This document shows positions 11,101-20,186 of a stretch of DNA of 64,000 nucleotides, piece by piece. The notes under the pieces are model-generated. The model ran no database searches. It was not told the DNA's origin and saw nothing but the letters and a program-made list of their open reading frames with translations. Positions within the stretch are counted from its first letter, which is position 1; every line of letters starts with the position of its first letter. A program made the translations under genes and the position numbers. This stretch comes from Cohnella thermotolerans DSM 17683 (GTDB lineage: Bacteria > Bacillota > Bacilli > Paenibacillales > Paenibacillaceae), in assembly GCF_000429825.1 (NCBI RefSeq), contig NZ_AUCP01000023.1, positions 22,598 through 86,597 on the forward strand. The letters are read 5' to 3'.

Positions 11101-12018
11101 TCAAATGCCGGCGCCAAGGTCGTAAGGCGTTTGCTGGTAGACGTAGTAGTTCAACCAGTTCGAGAACAGCAGATTGGCATGCGCCCGCCAGCTCGATACC
11201 GGAATCTTGGTCGGATCATTGCTCGGGAAATAATTGACCGGCACGTCGATCCGCAACCCTTTCGCTTTGTCCCGGTCGTACTCCCACTTCAGCGTCAGCG
11301 GATCGTATTCCGAGTGTCCGGTTACGAAGATTTGCTTGCCGTCTCTGGAAGCGGCGATATAAACGCCCGCCTCTTCCGATTCGGACCATATTTCCAGTTC
11401 CCGCACCTTCTCGATGTCTTCCCTCCGCACCTCGGTGTGGCGAGATTGCGGAACGAAAAAGATTTCGTCGAAGCCCCGGAGCAGGCTGATGTTGCGCTTC
11501 GTCACCGTATGGGGGAAAACGCCGAACAGCTTGCGTTCGAGATCGTACTTGGGCACGCCGTAATGGTGGTATAATCCTGCCTGCGCCGCCCAGCATATAT
11601 GGAAGGTGGAGGTCACGTTACGAATGCTCCAATCCATGATGTCCTTCAGCTCTTCCCAGTAATTCACTTCCTCGAAAGGCAGCTGCTCGACAGGGGCGCC
11701 GGTAATGATCATGCCGTCGTAGCGCTGGTGGGCGATCTCGTCAAACGTCTTGTAAAAGGTGGCCAAATGCTCGGCGGACGTATTTTTGGAGATGTGCGTC
11801 TTCGGATGCAGCAACACGATCTCCACTTGCAGCGGCGTGTTGCCGATCAGGCGGAGCAGTTGCGTCTCCGTCGTCTCCTTCGTCGGCATCAAGTTGAGGA
11901 TCGCAATCCTCAGCGGCCGAATATCCTGATGGAAGGCGACGCTCTCATCCATGACGAAAATATTTTCTCCCGCCAAAATTTCCTTAGCCGGCAGATGATC
12001 GGGCACTTTGATCGGCAT
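11101..12018 (-). CDS. metA: Homoserine O-acetyltransferase (MetA family)
   Basis: 305 residues from the ATG at 12016-12018 (AAGGAGGAG 7 bases upstream). The MetA/HTS fold carries the catalytic cysteine at residue 142 in [10 protein letters not shown]. Residue 111 is glutamate (GAPVE); in this family glutamate at 111 marks acetyl-CoA users such as the Bacillus cereus enzyme, whereas E. coli has glycine and uses succinyl-CoA. The product should therefore be O-acetylhomoserine, the substrate of MetI. A SAM-I riboswitch lies directly upstream, so expression should fall when S-adenosylmethionine is abundant. Confidence 0.95.
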   Translation of the reverse strand: MPIKVPDHLPAKEILAGENIFVMDESVAFHQDIRPLRIAILNLMPTKETTETQLLRLIGNTPLQVEIVLLHPKTHISKNTSAEHLATFYKTFDEIAHQRYDGMIITGAPVEQLPFEEVNYWEELKDIMDWSIRNVTSTFHICWAAQAGLYHHYGVPKYDLERKLFGVFPHTVTKRNISLLRGFDEIFFVPQSRHTEVRREDIEKVRELEIWSESEEAGVYIAASRDGKQIFVTGHSEYDPLTLKWEYDRDKAKGLRIDVPVNYFPSNDPTKIPVSSWRAHANLLFSNWLNYYVYQQTPYDLGAGI

Positions 12019-12066
12019 TGTAGGTCTCCTCCTTCTGCAATTAAACGCCACCCGTCAAGCAGGCAT

Positions 12067-12095
12067 AAAAAAGACCCTTCGCTTGAGAAAGGGTC
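12067..12095 (-). terminator. SAM-controlled terminator before metA
   Basis: On the minus strand GACCCTTTCTC and its partner AAGGGTC form a hairpin followed by six Ts, between the SAM aptamer and metA. It is the expression platform of the riboswitch. Confidence 0.9.
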
Positions 12096-12119
12096 GTCGT
12101 CGGAACTCGTACGCGCGCC

Positions 12120-12244
12120 TCTCTCATCTCTCGGAAACGCGGCAACCGCCGCGCATCCAGCAAGAATTAGCACCGTGCGTTCGCAGCGAACGCCGGTTGC
12201 CGGGCTTCATCGGGCTAGTCCCTCCGCCTGCTCTTGATAAGATG
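12120..12244 (-). promoter_or_regulatory. SAM-I riboswitch (S-box) of metA
   Basis: The minus strand carries the S-box core: CTTATCAAGAG, GGCGGAGGGACTAGCCC, GATGAAGCCCGGCAACC, and a closing GATGAGA that pairs with TCTTATC to form P1. SAM binding should favour the downstream terminator and shut off metA. A likely -10 (TATGAT, plus 12249-12254) lies just upstream of the aptamer. Confidence 0.96.
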
Positions 12245-12336
12245 GCTAATCATATTCGATTGTCTTGTTCAAACTAAAATTAATGTACCCCAAAAACCCC
12301 TTGTCGTCAAGACGACGATCCGGCCTGAAAATATTC

Positions 12337-12365
12337 TTGAAAGGGGCCTGGAGGAAGATTATACT
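12337..12365 (+). promoter_or_regulatory. SigA-type promoter of corA
   Basis: TTGAAA (12337-12342), a 17-base spacer and TATACT (12360-12365). Transcription should begin near 12372, leaving a leader of about 210 bases before corA. I see no M-box core and no well-supported reading frame in that leader. Confidence 0.75.
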
Positions 12366-12581
12366 TATCACGGATTGCACACGATTTAAAAGCGGTGTCG
12401 AAAGGGGGGAGCCGGTTGTGGAAGGTGATCATCCTGGGCCGAGTCGCAGCTTGAAGAACGCATATGCAGGACGCAACAGCGCCGCAGAAGGTGATTCGCG
12501 GACCGGCTCCGCCGTCTGATCCTTTGTTCGCGTGCGGAATAACGCCCTGCATGAATAAGCATGCATAAGGAGCGGATTCCG

Positions 12582-13517
12582 ATGAAAATCCGGTTGGTAC
12601 AAAACGGCGTTTTTACACCCATCGAAGACGTTACGCAAACGCTCATTCCGCCTTCCGACGGCTTTTACTGGATCGATGCGGACAACGAAGACCTGCTCGA
12701 TCTGCAGCCGCTGTTCGGCATTCACGACCTGGCCGTGGAGGACTGCCTGACGGAAGAAGAACAGCGTCCGAAGCTCGAAGTGTACGAAAACCATTATTTT
12801 ATCGTCATCAACAGCATCCGGTTCGACGACGAAGAAATTTTCCTTAGAGCGCTCAACATGTTCCTCGGGCGTCATTATTTGATTACCGTCACCAAGCAGA
12901 AAATCAACGAGCTCCGCGCCATCAAGCCGATCTTGTGGAAAGAGGAAGTGAACAGCGCCGATCGGCTGCTGTACCACCTCGTCGACCTGGTCGTCGATAA
13001 CTATTTCCTCGTCGGCGACCGGATCGAAGCGCGAATCGAAAGCTTGGAAGAAGACATTCTGATGCACACCAAAAAATCGCATCTGACGGAAATCATCGGC
13101 TTGCGAAGCGAAATTTTGTGGCTGAAAAAAGTGCTCGGTCCCCAGCGCGACGTCATTGCCGCCCTGAACAAGAAGGAGCTTCGCCTGTTCGACGTCCAAT
13201 TGCAGAAATATTTCGGGGACATTTACGAGAACGCCGTCAAAATATACGAAACGTTCGAGACGTACCGGGACCTCATGGGGAACTTGCGAGAAGCTTATCA
13301 ATCGAGCGTCGCCAACCGCGCCAACGAAATTATGCGCGTGTTCACCGCGCTCACGACCATCTTCATGCCCCTGACGTTTATTACCGGAGTATACGGGATG
13401 AACTTCGATTATATTCCCGGCATGCACGATCGTTACGGCTCGATCGTCCTGCTCGTCATTATGGCTTTCCTCGGTCTCGGCATGTTTTACTTTTTCCGCA
13501 AAAAAGATTGGCTGTAA
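12582..13517 (+). CDS. corA: CorA-family magnesium/divalent cation transporter
   Basis: 311 residues from the ATG at 12582, which has AAGGAG 9 bases upstream; the in-frame ATG at 12561 overlaps that site and is rejected. A long cytoplasmic alpha/beta and helical domain is followed by two C-terminal membrane helices. The first ends in the selectivity motif YGMNF and the second is rich in Leu/Gly, with a basic FFRKKDWL tail. The protein should form a pentameric Mg2+ channel in the cytoplasmic membrane. It has its own promoter and terminator, so it is monocistronic. Confidence 0.95.
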   Translation: MKIRLVQNGVFTPIEDVTQTLIPPSDGFYWIDADNEDLLDLQPLFGIHDLAVEDCLTEEEQRPKLEVYENHYFIVINSIRFDDEEIFLRALNMFLGRHYLITVTKQKINELRAIKPILWKEEVNSADRLLYHLVDLVVDNYFLVGDRIEARIESLEEDILMHTKKSHLTEIIGLRSEILWLKKVLGPQRDVIAALNKKELRLFDVQLQKYFGDIYENAVKIYETFETYRDLMGNLREAYQSSVANRANEIMRVFTALTTIFMPLTFITGVYGMNFDYIPGMHDRYGSIVLLVIMAFLGLGMFYFFRKKDWL

Positions 13518-13550
13518 CGGGCGTGCCTGCACGGCCCGCTGCGGCGAAAA

Positions 13551-13594
13551 CAAGGAACTCCGGCTCGGCTTCCGGCCTGGAGTTCCTTGTTTTA
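13551..13594 (+). terminator. Terminator of corA
   Basis: An 11-bp stem CAAGGAACTCC/GGAGTTCCTTG (13551-13561 with 13579-13589) followed by TTTTATT. Confidence 0.9.
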
Positions 13595-13624
13595 TTGCGG
13601 CGACCTTCGTCGCCCCCGCCGGCC

Positions 13625-14623
13625 TTACACGGCTTGCACCCGCGCCCGGCGGAACCGGATGCGCAGCAGGCGCAGCTTCTCGTAGTGCCGCTCGGCCTCC
13701 TGGGCCGCGGCTTCGCGGGCCCCGTAGAGCCGTTGATACAACGGCTTCAAATACCGGTCGCCAAGCTCGCGAAGCGCCGCCTCGGCCTGGCTGAGCTCCT
13801 CGCCGTCCAGCTCGGCCAACTCGCGCTCCACAAGCGGCAGCACGTCGTAGCCTTCTTCGTCCAGGCGATCGATCCGTTCCGCGAGCACCCGGCGCGGAAC
13901 GCCCAGCTCCTGCTCCAGTTCGGCGAGCGTTCGGCCTTGGCGAATGCCCGTCAGCAGCTTCTTCTTCTCCTGAACGGAAGCAAGATCTCTGCCGTACTTC
14001 TCCTCCCGCTGCCTGAACGTCCAGTCGGCCAGCGCCTCGCCGGAGACGGCCGCCTCCACCCAATCGAGCGGGAAGGCGTGGTCGCGGGGAAGATCGCGAA
14101 GCAAGCCGAGCAGCTCGGCGCCGTACTTCTCAACCTTCATCTTGCCGAAGCCCGGAATTTGCAGCAGCTCGGCTTCGGTTCTCGGCACGAACACCGCCAG
14201 CAGCTGAAGCTCCCGGTTCGTCGCGATCATATAAGCCGCCCGCTTCTCCTCCACCGCCTTGGCTCGCCGCCAGGAACGCAGCGGGGCCAGCGCCTCCTCC
14301 TTGTCGATCCGATCGGCGTAGCATTGCAGCAGCGCGGGCATCGGCGGCCGGCGTTCCCAGAACGGCGCTTCCTCCAGCATGCCGTCGAGCAGCGGACGGA
14401 AGCCTTCCCGCATCTTGCGCGCGACGCCGAAGCGGAACGCCGCCAACAGCTCCTCCCAGCTCATGCCCTCGTACCACGTATCCTGCTCCCTCTCTCCGGC
14501 GTCCGCCAGCACATGCCAGCCCGCCGTCCATATTCCCTGGTCCTCCCCGATGAACACCTGTCCCCGCTCCGCATCGGCCACCCCTTCCGCGCGTTCGAAC
14601 CGATTCAAAAACACGATCTCCAT
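13625..14623 (-). CDS. HRDC-domain protein of unknown function
   Basis: 332 residues from an ATG with AAGGAGG 9 bases upstream. The N-terminus (MEIVFLNRFERAEG) has no recognised fold. The middle, about residues 115-195, fits an HRDC nucleic-acid-binding domain as found at the end of RecQ and RNase D (NRELQLLAVFVPRTEAELL, then IPGFGKMKVEKYG). A helical region with RTLAELEQELGVP suggests a helix-turn-helix. No helicase or nuclease motif is present. It probably binds DNA or RNA. A terminator-like hairpin lies about 70 bases before its start, so it may be attenuated. Confidence 0.75.
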   Translation of the reverse strand: MEIVFLNRFERAEGVADAERGQVFIGEDQGIWTAGWHVLADAGEREQDTWYEGMSWEELLAAFRFGVARKMREGFRPLLDGMLEEAPFWERRPPMPALLQCYADRIDKEEALAPLRSWRRAKAVEEKRAAYMIATNRELQLLAVFVPRTEAELLQIPGFGKMKVEKYGAELLGLLRDLPRDHAFPLDWVEAAVSGEALADWTFRQREEKYGRDLASVQEKKKLLTGIRQGRTLAELEQELGVPRRVLAERIDRLDEEGYDVLPLVERELAELDGEELSQAEAALRELGDRYLKPLYQRLYGAREAAAQEAERHYEKLRLLRIRFRRARVQAV

Positions 14624-14692
14624 ACGACCTGTCCTCCTTCTGCGCTTCGATGGCGCAATATGATCGTTCCGGCGCGGCCGTGAACGGAAGAC

Positions 14693-14794
14693 GCAAAAAA
14701 AGCACCCTTCCGCACAAGGCGGAGAGGTGCTTCCTCAATCCGAGCAACCCGAACTATTTAAGATAAGTCTAGCAGAATTGGCTCGCCCTGGCAA
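14693..14794 (-). ncRNA. Putative short transcript or attenuator upstream of the HRDC gene
   Basis: The minus strand has TTGCCA (plus 14789-14794), 17 bases, then TAGACT (14766-14771). About 27 bases past the predicted start, a hairpin (14700-14706 with 14726-14732, plus an inner TCCGC/GCGGA stem) is followed by seven Ts. The product would be an RNA of about 67 bases, or an attenuated leader for the HRDC gene whose start is 70 bases further on. No ORF and no known riboswitch core is seen. Confidence 0.5.
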
Positions 14795-14917
14795 TAGTTG
14801 CCCGACGCTTCTTTGTCACACGATTGTCTTTTGCGCGGCTTCTTTCAACTATGTTAATGTTATTTCAAACGCTACAGATCAACCGGAACCGCATGCCCGA
14901 GGAAGGACGAAGACAAC

Positions 14918-16039
14918 ATGACGCAGAGCGCGCAAGAACGCATTCAGGGCGCCGGACGGCTGCTTGCCGAAGCAGAAGATTTCATCCGGACCTGTTATCG
15001 GGAGCTCGGCCGAACCGAGGAGCAAGCCGAGGCGAGGCTGGCGGATATCGCCCGACAGATCGACTTGACCGGATCTTACGATCATACGTATGAGGAGCTG
15101 GCCCACGGGGCGAAAATGGCCTGGCGCAACGCGAACCGCTGCATCGGCAGGCTGTTCTGGAACCGTCTGCACGTGTTCGACGCCCGGAGCTGCGAGACGG
15201 CGGAAGACGTGTACGAAGCGCTGCTCGGGCATATCGAATATGCGACGAACGGCGGGGAGATCCGCCCGACGATTACGGTTTTCAAGCCCGCCGCTTCGGA
15301 CGGAAGCGAGCCCGTACGCATCTGGAACCATCAGTTGATTCGGTACGCGGGCTACGAGACCGAGAACGGCATCGTCGGCGATCCCGCGTCGGCAAGCTTC
15401 ACCCGGGCATGCATGAAGCTGGGCTGGCGGGGCGAAGGCACGCCGTTCGACGTGCTTCCGCTGGTCGTTCAGACGGGAGGCGGAAGACCGCGCTGGTTCA
15501 AGCTGCCCGAGTCGTCCGTCCTGCAGGTGCCCCTCTCCCATCCCGAGCTCGATCTGTTCCGAGGCCTCGAAGCACGCTGGTATGCCGTGCCGATTCTGTC
15601 GGACATGGCGCTGGAGATCGGAGGCATCCGTTATCCGGCCGCCCCGTTCAACGGCTGGTACATGGGAACCGAGATCGGCGCCCGCAACCTGGCCGACGAA
15701 TTCCGCTACAACCTGCTGCCGGATATCGCCGCGAATATGGGGCTGGATACTGCCAGCAACGCCACCTTATGGAAAGACAAAGCGCTCGTCGAGCTGAATG
15801 TGGCGGTGCTGCATTCGTTCCGGCAAGCGGGCGTCAGCATCGTCGACCATCATACGGCGGCGCAGCAATTCAAAATGTTCCGGCGCAACGAGGAGAAGGA
15901 GGGACGGGAAGTGACGGGACGTTGGTCGTGGCTCATCCCGCCGCTCTCTCCGGCGCTGACGGACATTTTCCACAGCAGCTTCGACGACAAGGTCGTGATG
16001 CCCGGCTTTATGCATCAGGCCAAGCCTTATTCCGATTAG
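14918..16039 (+). CDS. nos: Bacterial nitric oxide synthase, oxygenase domain only
   Basis: 373 residues, similar to the 363 of B. subtilis NOS. The haem-ligating cysteine is residue 75 in [10 protein letters not shown]. The substrate-binding region [14 protein letters not shown] contains the glutamate that holds arginine. No reductase domain follows, so electrons must come from cellular flavodoxin-type reductases. It should oxidise arginine to citrulline and nitric oxide, which in Bacillus gives protection against oxidative stress and some antibiotics. AAGGA lies 10 bases before the ATG. The next gene begins 29 bases after its stop and may share the transcript. Confidence 0.97.
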   Translation: MTQSAQERIQGAGRLLAEAEDFIRTCYRELGRTEEQAEARLADIARQIDLTGSYDHTYEELAHGAKMAWRNANRCIGRLFWNRLHVFDARSCETAEDVYEALLGHIEYATNGGEIRPTITVFKPAASDGSEPVRIWNHQLIRYAGYETENGIVGDPASASFTRACMKLGWRGEGTPFDVLPLVVQTGGGRPRWFKLPESSVLQVPLSHPELDLFRGLEARWYAVPILSDMALEIGGIRYPAAPFNGWYMGTEIGARNLADEFRYNLLPDIAANMGLDTASNATLWKDKALVELNVAVLHSFRQAGVSIVDHHTAAQQFKMFRRNEEKEGREVTGRWSWLIPPLSPALTDIFHSSFDDKVVMPGFMHQAKPYSD

Positions 16040-16068
16040 CCCATTTTCCCGAGGAGGCCCGTTCGCTC

Positions 16069-16365
16069 ATGCAATTAAAAGATTTCGATTTCCTCTCCGA
16101 CAGCACGGAGACGACGTCCACCCGTTTCGTCACCTTCATTACGCCCGGGCTCAGGCGGTTCGACCTGGCGGTCATGACGACCAACCGTTTCTATGGGAAA
16201 AAGCTCGTCGTCGACATGCAGTCCGGCCGGAGCGGCGTGCTCGGCGCAGACGACCTGGAGGAAGAAGGAACGCTCGAGTCGGTGTTTAAAATCGGCGAGG
16301 AAGAAGCGGCCGAGCTGGCGCAATTTCTGACGCTCGTGCTCGGCGACGCCCATTTCACGGATTAA
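16069..16365 (+). CDS. DUF3055-like small protein
   Basis: 98 residues with GAGGAGG upstream of the ATG. The sequence (FDFLSDSTETTSTRFVTF, RFDLAVMTTNRFYGKKLV, LEEEGTL) resembles the SAV0927/DUF3055 family of small soluble Bacillota proteins of unknown function. It follows nos closely, so the two may be co-transcribed; whether this has functional meaning is unknown. The family call is from memory of the pattern and not from a search. Confidence 0.65.
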   Translation: MQLKDFDFLSDSTETTSTRFVTFITPGLRRFDLAVMTTNRFYGKKLVVDMQSGRSGVLGADDLEEEGTLESVFKIGEEEAAELAQFLTLVLGDAHFTD

Positions 16366-16417
16366 ATCGGCCGGCGGGGATATCCTAACGTGAATGCATT
16401 CGCGAGGAGGGAATCCC

Positions 16418-16675
16418 ATGCCGTTGTTCAGGCGCAAGGCGCCCAATGCCGATCTGTCCACCGTCGAGTCGCAGCGCAACGATCTGACCGCCGAGGAGTT
16501 TCCCGACGGACCGTACGGAGCGGACATCCAATCGTCGCTCGGCAAGAGCACGCCGTGGAGGGAAGAGCAGCGTCCTCCGAACAGCTACACGTACGAGAAC
16601 CGGGAGCTGCACGCCGGTCTCAACCGGGGCTATCCCGGCGACCACGAACTGCACGACGAGGCGGAGCAGCAATAA
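16418..16675 (+). CDS. Small hydrophilic hypothetical protein
   Basis: 85 residues with a good ribosome binding site (GAGGAGG 7 bases before the ATG), which supports it as a real gene. The product is charged and polar (PLFRRKAPNADLS, NSYTYENRELHAG) with no signal peptide or membrane segment. It is not recognised. It lies 52 bases after the DUF3055-like gene on the same strand and may belong to the nos transcript. Confidence 0.7.
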   Translation: MPLFRRKAPNADLSTVESQRNDLTAEEFPDGPYGADIQSSLGKSTPWREEQRPPNSYTYENRELHAGLNRGYPGDHELHDEAEQQ

Positions 16676-16740
16676 ACCCGCCGCTTTCGCCTACAGCCGA
16701 TCCGCCCGGATGCCGAAGCGCTGCGGGCGGCTTCTTCTCC

Positions 16741-17610
16741 TCAACCGATGAGCTTCAACAGCGACGTTAACCGGAACTTCTCGAGAACGGGATAAGCGGA
16801 CTCCGGCGGCGCGATCCACCGGCATTCGTCCAGCTCGCAAGCAATGGGAGCGTCCAGACGGATGCGGGCCAAATCCCTCGACAGATGGAGCATGTCCAGA
16901 TCGTTCTCGATCTTGGCGCGCACGCTTTTGGAGAGCGTCTCCAGGTTGTTCAGAATGCCGTCGATGCTCTCGTATTCGAGCAGCAGCTTGATCGCCGTCT
17001 TCTCGCCGATTCCTTTGACGCCCGGATAGTTGTCGCTCGTATCCCCGGTCAGCCCTTTCAATTCGACGATCTGGTGCGGAAGCAGCCCTTTCTCCTCTTT
17101 TAGAAACGCCGGATCGTAGACGCAATAGTTCGAGCGCCCCTTCTTCATGATGACGACATGAATCCGTTCCTCGACGAGCTGCAGCAAATCGTGATCCCCC
17201 GACAGTACGTACACGTGGGCTTCCTTGCACAACCGCTTCGACAACGTGCCGATGCAATCGTCCGCCTCGAATCCCGGCAAGCCCACGTTCGGAATGCCGA
17301 GCGCCGCCACAATGTCCTTCACGAGATCGAATTGCGGAATAAGATCCTCGGGCGCTTCCGGACGGTTGGCCTTGTAGCCGTCGTACAGCTCGGAGCGGAA
17401 CGTCTTGCTCCCCATATCCCAGCAGCAGACGACATGCGACGGCTTGAACGTGTTCACCGCGTCGAACAAATACTGGAGAAAACCGAAGACCGCGTTCGTC
17501 GGCGTTCCGTCCGCCAATCTTCTCGGATAGGCCTGGGCGAAGTAGGCTCTGAAAAGCAAGGCCATTCCGTCCACAATCAACAGTTTCGGTTCGTTCAAAG
17601 GCACCTTCAT
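16741..17610 (-). CDS. ypcP: 5'-3' exonuclease (YpcP/PolA N-domain type)
   Basis: 289 residues from the ATG at 17608-17610 (AGGAGAGGGGAA just upstream). This is a stand-alone flap/5' nuclease domain like that at the N-terminus of DNA polymerase I. It has the acidic metal ligands in LLIVDGMALLFR, CCWDMGSKTFR, FEADDCIG, LSGDHDLLQL and the helix-hairpin-helix region TGDTSDNYPGVKGIG. In Bacillus, YpcP acts with PolA in removing RNA primers. It starts 24 bases after the stop of the aminotransferase gene and is probably in the same operon, though the functions are unrelated. Confidence 0.92.
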   Translation of the reverse strand: MKVPLNEPKLLIVDGMALLFRAYFAQAYPRRLADGTPTNAVFGFLQYLFDAVNTFKPSHVVCCWDMGSKTFRSELYDGYKANRPEAPEDLIPQFDLVKDIVAALGIPNVGLPGFEADDCIGTLSKRLCKEAHVYVLSGDHDLLQLVEERIHVVIMKKGRSNYCVYDPAFLKEEKGLLPHQIVELKGLTGDTSDNYPGVKGIGEKTAIKLLLEYESIDGILNNLETLSKSVRAKIENDLDMLHLSRDLARIRLDAPIACELDECRWIAPPESAYPVLEKFRLTSLLKLIG

Positions 17611-17633
17611 TTCCCCTCTCCTGGACGATCCCG

Positions 17634-18824
17634 TCAACCGGGGACCGGTCCGTTCTCCCGAAGGAAGCGGCCGATACGCCGCGCCGCTTCGAGCAGCCGT
17701 TCCTCCGGCTCCACGACGGCTATGCGGACGTATCCTTCGCCCCGTTCCCCGAACGCGTTGCCGGGAACGACGGCCACTCCTTCGGCTTCAAGCAGCCGCC
17801 TTGCGAAGCCGCGCGACGTCCAGCCGGCGGGGACGGGCGTCCAGGCGAACATCGTCGCCCGCGGCAACGGCACGTCCCAGCCCTCCGCCCGAAGCGCGTT
17901 CACGAACAGATCGCGCCGCCGCTCGTAAATGGCGGAAGCCGGCTGCGGATTTTCGATGTCGCGTTCAAGCGCGACGGCCGCGGCTTCCTGCACGGCGAGA
18001 AACACGCCGAAATCGAGGTTTTCCTTGAGCGCGCGCAGCGTCCCCAGCACGTCCGGATTGCCGACGGCGAAGCCGATGCGGCTGCCGGCCATGTGGAACG
18101 ACTTCGACATCGAATGGAATTCGACGGCGACCTCGATCGCCCCCGGAACCTCCAGCACGCTCGGCGGCCGGAAGCCGTCGAACGCCATCTCGCTGTACGC
18201 GTTGTCGTGCACGAGCAGGACGCCGCGCCGGCGCGCCACCGCCACCGCCCGCTCGAAAAACGCCCGATCCGCGACCGCCGACAGCGGATTGCTCGGATAA
18301 TTGAGCAGCATGAACTTGATCTTGCTCCACGCCTCTTCCGGCACGGCGTCGAAATCGGGCAAATAGCCGTTCTCTTCGAGCAAGGGAAGCGGCACGGTCT
18401 CTACGCCGGCGACGGCAAGCCCGGCCTGATACACCGGGTAGCCGGGGTCCGGCAGCAGCGCGCTGTCGCCGGGATCGGTAACGGCAAGCGCCAGGTGGCC
18501 CAAGCCGTCCTGCGTCCCCATGAGCGACAGCACCTCACGGTTCGGATCGAGCTCGACGCCGAAGCGGCGGCGGATCCAGCGCGCCGCGGCTTCCCGGAAG
18601 CGGGGGGATCCGTGCGTGCCCGGATATTGGTAATGGCCGGGAACGAGGCACGCTTCCGAGAGCGCGGAGCGGACTTCCTCCGAAGGCGGGCAGGCCGGCG
18701 TGCCGATATCCAGCGAGATGACGTCGAGTCCCCGTTCGGCGGCCTCGTTTTTCCACGCGATAACCTCTGCGAATATCGAGGAACCGAGCCGGTCCAGCCG
18801 CCGGGATCTCCATTTCTTAACCAT
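17634..18824 (-). CDS. Class I/II PLP-dependent aminotransferase
   Basis: 396 residues from the ATG at 18822-18824 (AGGAAGGAAG upstream); the longer frame to 18974 lacks support. Fold type I marks are LDIGTPACPP, the nucleotide-like YQYPGTHGSPRFREA, NYPSNPLSAV and the PLP lysine in SMSKSFHMAGSR. The start and overall pattern are like LL-diaminopimelate or PatA-type aminotransferases, but substrate cannot be deduced. It precedes ypcP by 23 bases. A methionine-cycle or lysine role is possible. Confidence 0.85.
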   Translation of the reverse strand: MVKKWRSRRLDRLGSSIFAEVIAWKNEAAERGLDVISLDIGTPACPPSEEVRSALSEACLVPGHYQYPGTHGSPRFREAAARWIRRRFGVELDPNREVLSLMGTQDGLGHLALAVTDPGDSALLPDPGYPVYQAGLAVAGVETVPLPLLEENGYLPDFDAVPEEAWSKIKFMLLNYPSNPLSAVADRAFFERAVAVARRRGVLLVHDNAYSEMAFDGFRPPSVLEVPGAIEVAVEFHSMSKSFHMAGSRIGFAVGNPDVLGTLRALKENLDFGVFLAVQEAAAVALERDIENPQPASAIYERRRDLFVNALRAEGWDVPLPRATMFAWTPVPAGWTSRGFARRLLEAEGVAVVPGNAFGERGEGYVRIAVVEPEERLLEAARRIGRFLRENGPVPG

Positions 18825-18883
18825 GAGTGCGTTCTTCCTTCCTGTCGTGCGTCTTCCCGCCGGCGGCAAAGGCCATTCGGCAG

Positions 18884-19963
18884 TTACGGCCGCGTCAGCC
18901 CCGATTCCTGAATCCACCCCATCATGACGGCCAGGAACAAGGCCAAACCGCCGTACATGAAGCCGTAGCGCCATCTCGCGCCCCTGGACACTTCATAATA
19001 ATTGGACGGCTCGTAAAGCTCGCCTTCGGCCCGGACCCGCAGCATGACGCGTCCTTCCGCGTCCGGCTCGCCCACCTGAACGATCGAGACGCCATGAATC
19101 GTGCAAGGCTGGTTGATCTCCAGCTCGCCCCGAAAGTTCAGCGTATCCCACCAGAACTCCACGACGTGCTGGCCGTCCAGCCGGCAGTAAGCGGTAAACG
19201 GCAGCTCGCGCTTGTGCGACTGTCCCGACAAGTACCAGGCCGGCAGCGACGGATCGACGTCCGCCTGGAACACGCCCTCCGCATAGTGCCGCTTGCCGCC
19301 CTTGCTTCCGCTGAAGAAGCGCCGGTACATCTGCCACAGAAACCAAATCCAGATGAGGAGAAAAAGAATGCTGTGCGTGTACCAGACGACGAACGGCCCC
19401 AAGGCCGCTCCGGCCACCCAGAGCCACCGGCTGACGGCGGCGGCGATCCGTCCCCCGTCGAGCGGATGCAAGGGGAGCAGATTGATCAGATTGAGAAAAA
19501 AGCCGACGTAAGCGAGCGCGAGCCAAATCTCGGCGTCCGTCCACGCCCATATCCCGAAACAGGCGAGCGCCCCGAGCGAGCCGAGCAGCGGACCGCCCAG
19601 CGCGATGTACGCTTCCGTCTCGGCGTCTTTGGGGTGCCGCTTGAGCATAATCATCGCGCCGAGGAACGGAATGAAGACGAGAGCCGTGACCGGCAAGCCC
19701 CGGCGTTTGGCCGCCCAGACGTGCCCCATCTCGTGAATGAAAATAAGGGCGACGAAGCCGAGTGCGAACGTCCATGGATAAATGAGCGCGTAGGCGCCGA
19801 CTGTAATGAGAATCGACAACAGCGGTTTCCCGAATTTGAGCAAAGCCAGGAGCACGCCCTTGCCCTTCGACAGCAGGAGGAGCAAGCCCGCGCCCCAGGC
19901 CCACGGCCCCCTCCTGCCTCTGCTCCTCGCTTCCCGATTCCGGGATTCCGGTTCTAATGACAA
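18884..19963 (-). CDS. M50-family site-2 protease-like membrane metalloprotease
   Basis: About 359 residues if translation begins at TTG 19961-19963, which has GAAGGTG 7 bases upstream; the frame stays open to 20098, so the start is uncertain. Several membrane helices enclose the zinc motif HEMGH and the second motif NLLPLHPLDGGR typical of site-2 proteases. A C-terminal soluble region of about 130 residues follows, then a last hydrophobic helix. No PDZ or CBS domain is obvious. The likely role is intramembrane cleavage of a regulatory or secreted protein. It ends 60 bases before the aminotransferase start. Confidence 0.83.
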   Translation of the reverse strand: MSLEPESRNREARSRGRRGPWAWGAGLLLLLSKGKGVLLALLKFGKPLLSILITVGAYALIYPWTFALGFVALIFIHEMGHVWAAKRRGLPVTALVFIPFLGAMIMLKRHPKDAETEAYIALGGPLLGSLGALACFGIWAWTDAEIWLALAYVGFFLNLINLLPLHPLDGGRIAAAVSRWLWVAGAALGPFVVWYTHSILFLLIWIWFLWQMYRRFFSGSKGGKRHYAEGVFQADVDPSLPAWYLSGQSHKRELPFTAYCRLDGQHVVEFWWDTLNFRGELEINQPCTIHGVSIVQVGEPDAEGRVMLRVRAEGELYEPSNYYEVSRGARWRYGFMYGGLALFLAVMMGWIQESGLTRP

Positions 19964-20014
19964 CGGATCGCACCTTCTTTCTGCTCGGCCGGATTCCGGC
20001 GATTCGGCGGTTAT

Positions 20015-20160
20015 CGTTTGCGCGAGCGCAAGCGGGTCGGCCGATTTGTACCGCGATGCTCGCATTCGCGCAAACGGAACGGCTAGTTGCCGCAACATTT
20101 ACGGCGTCTCCACGGATCGGCGGACCCGTCGCTTCGTTTGCGCGAACGCAAGCGGGTCGG
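20015..20160 (+). repeat. 26-bp direct repeat pair with an inverted part-copy
   Basis: CGTTTGCGCGAGCGCAAGCG... at 20015-20040 recurs at 20135-20160 with one mismatch, exactly 120 bases apart. An inverted part-copy (CGCATTCGCGCAAACG, 20061-20076) lies between them. The 223-base stretch 19964-20186 holds no gene. Confidence 0.75.
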
Positions 20161-20186
20161 CTGGCTTGCCAAGCGTTTGCGGCGGA

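Noticed and set aside
12461..12565. 34-residue frame in the corA leader
   Set aside because: No convincing ribosome binding site and no conserved features; it may be chance.
12366..12581. M-box magnesium riboswitch before corA
   Set aside because: The conserved M-box core elements were not seen.
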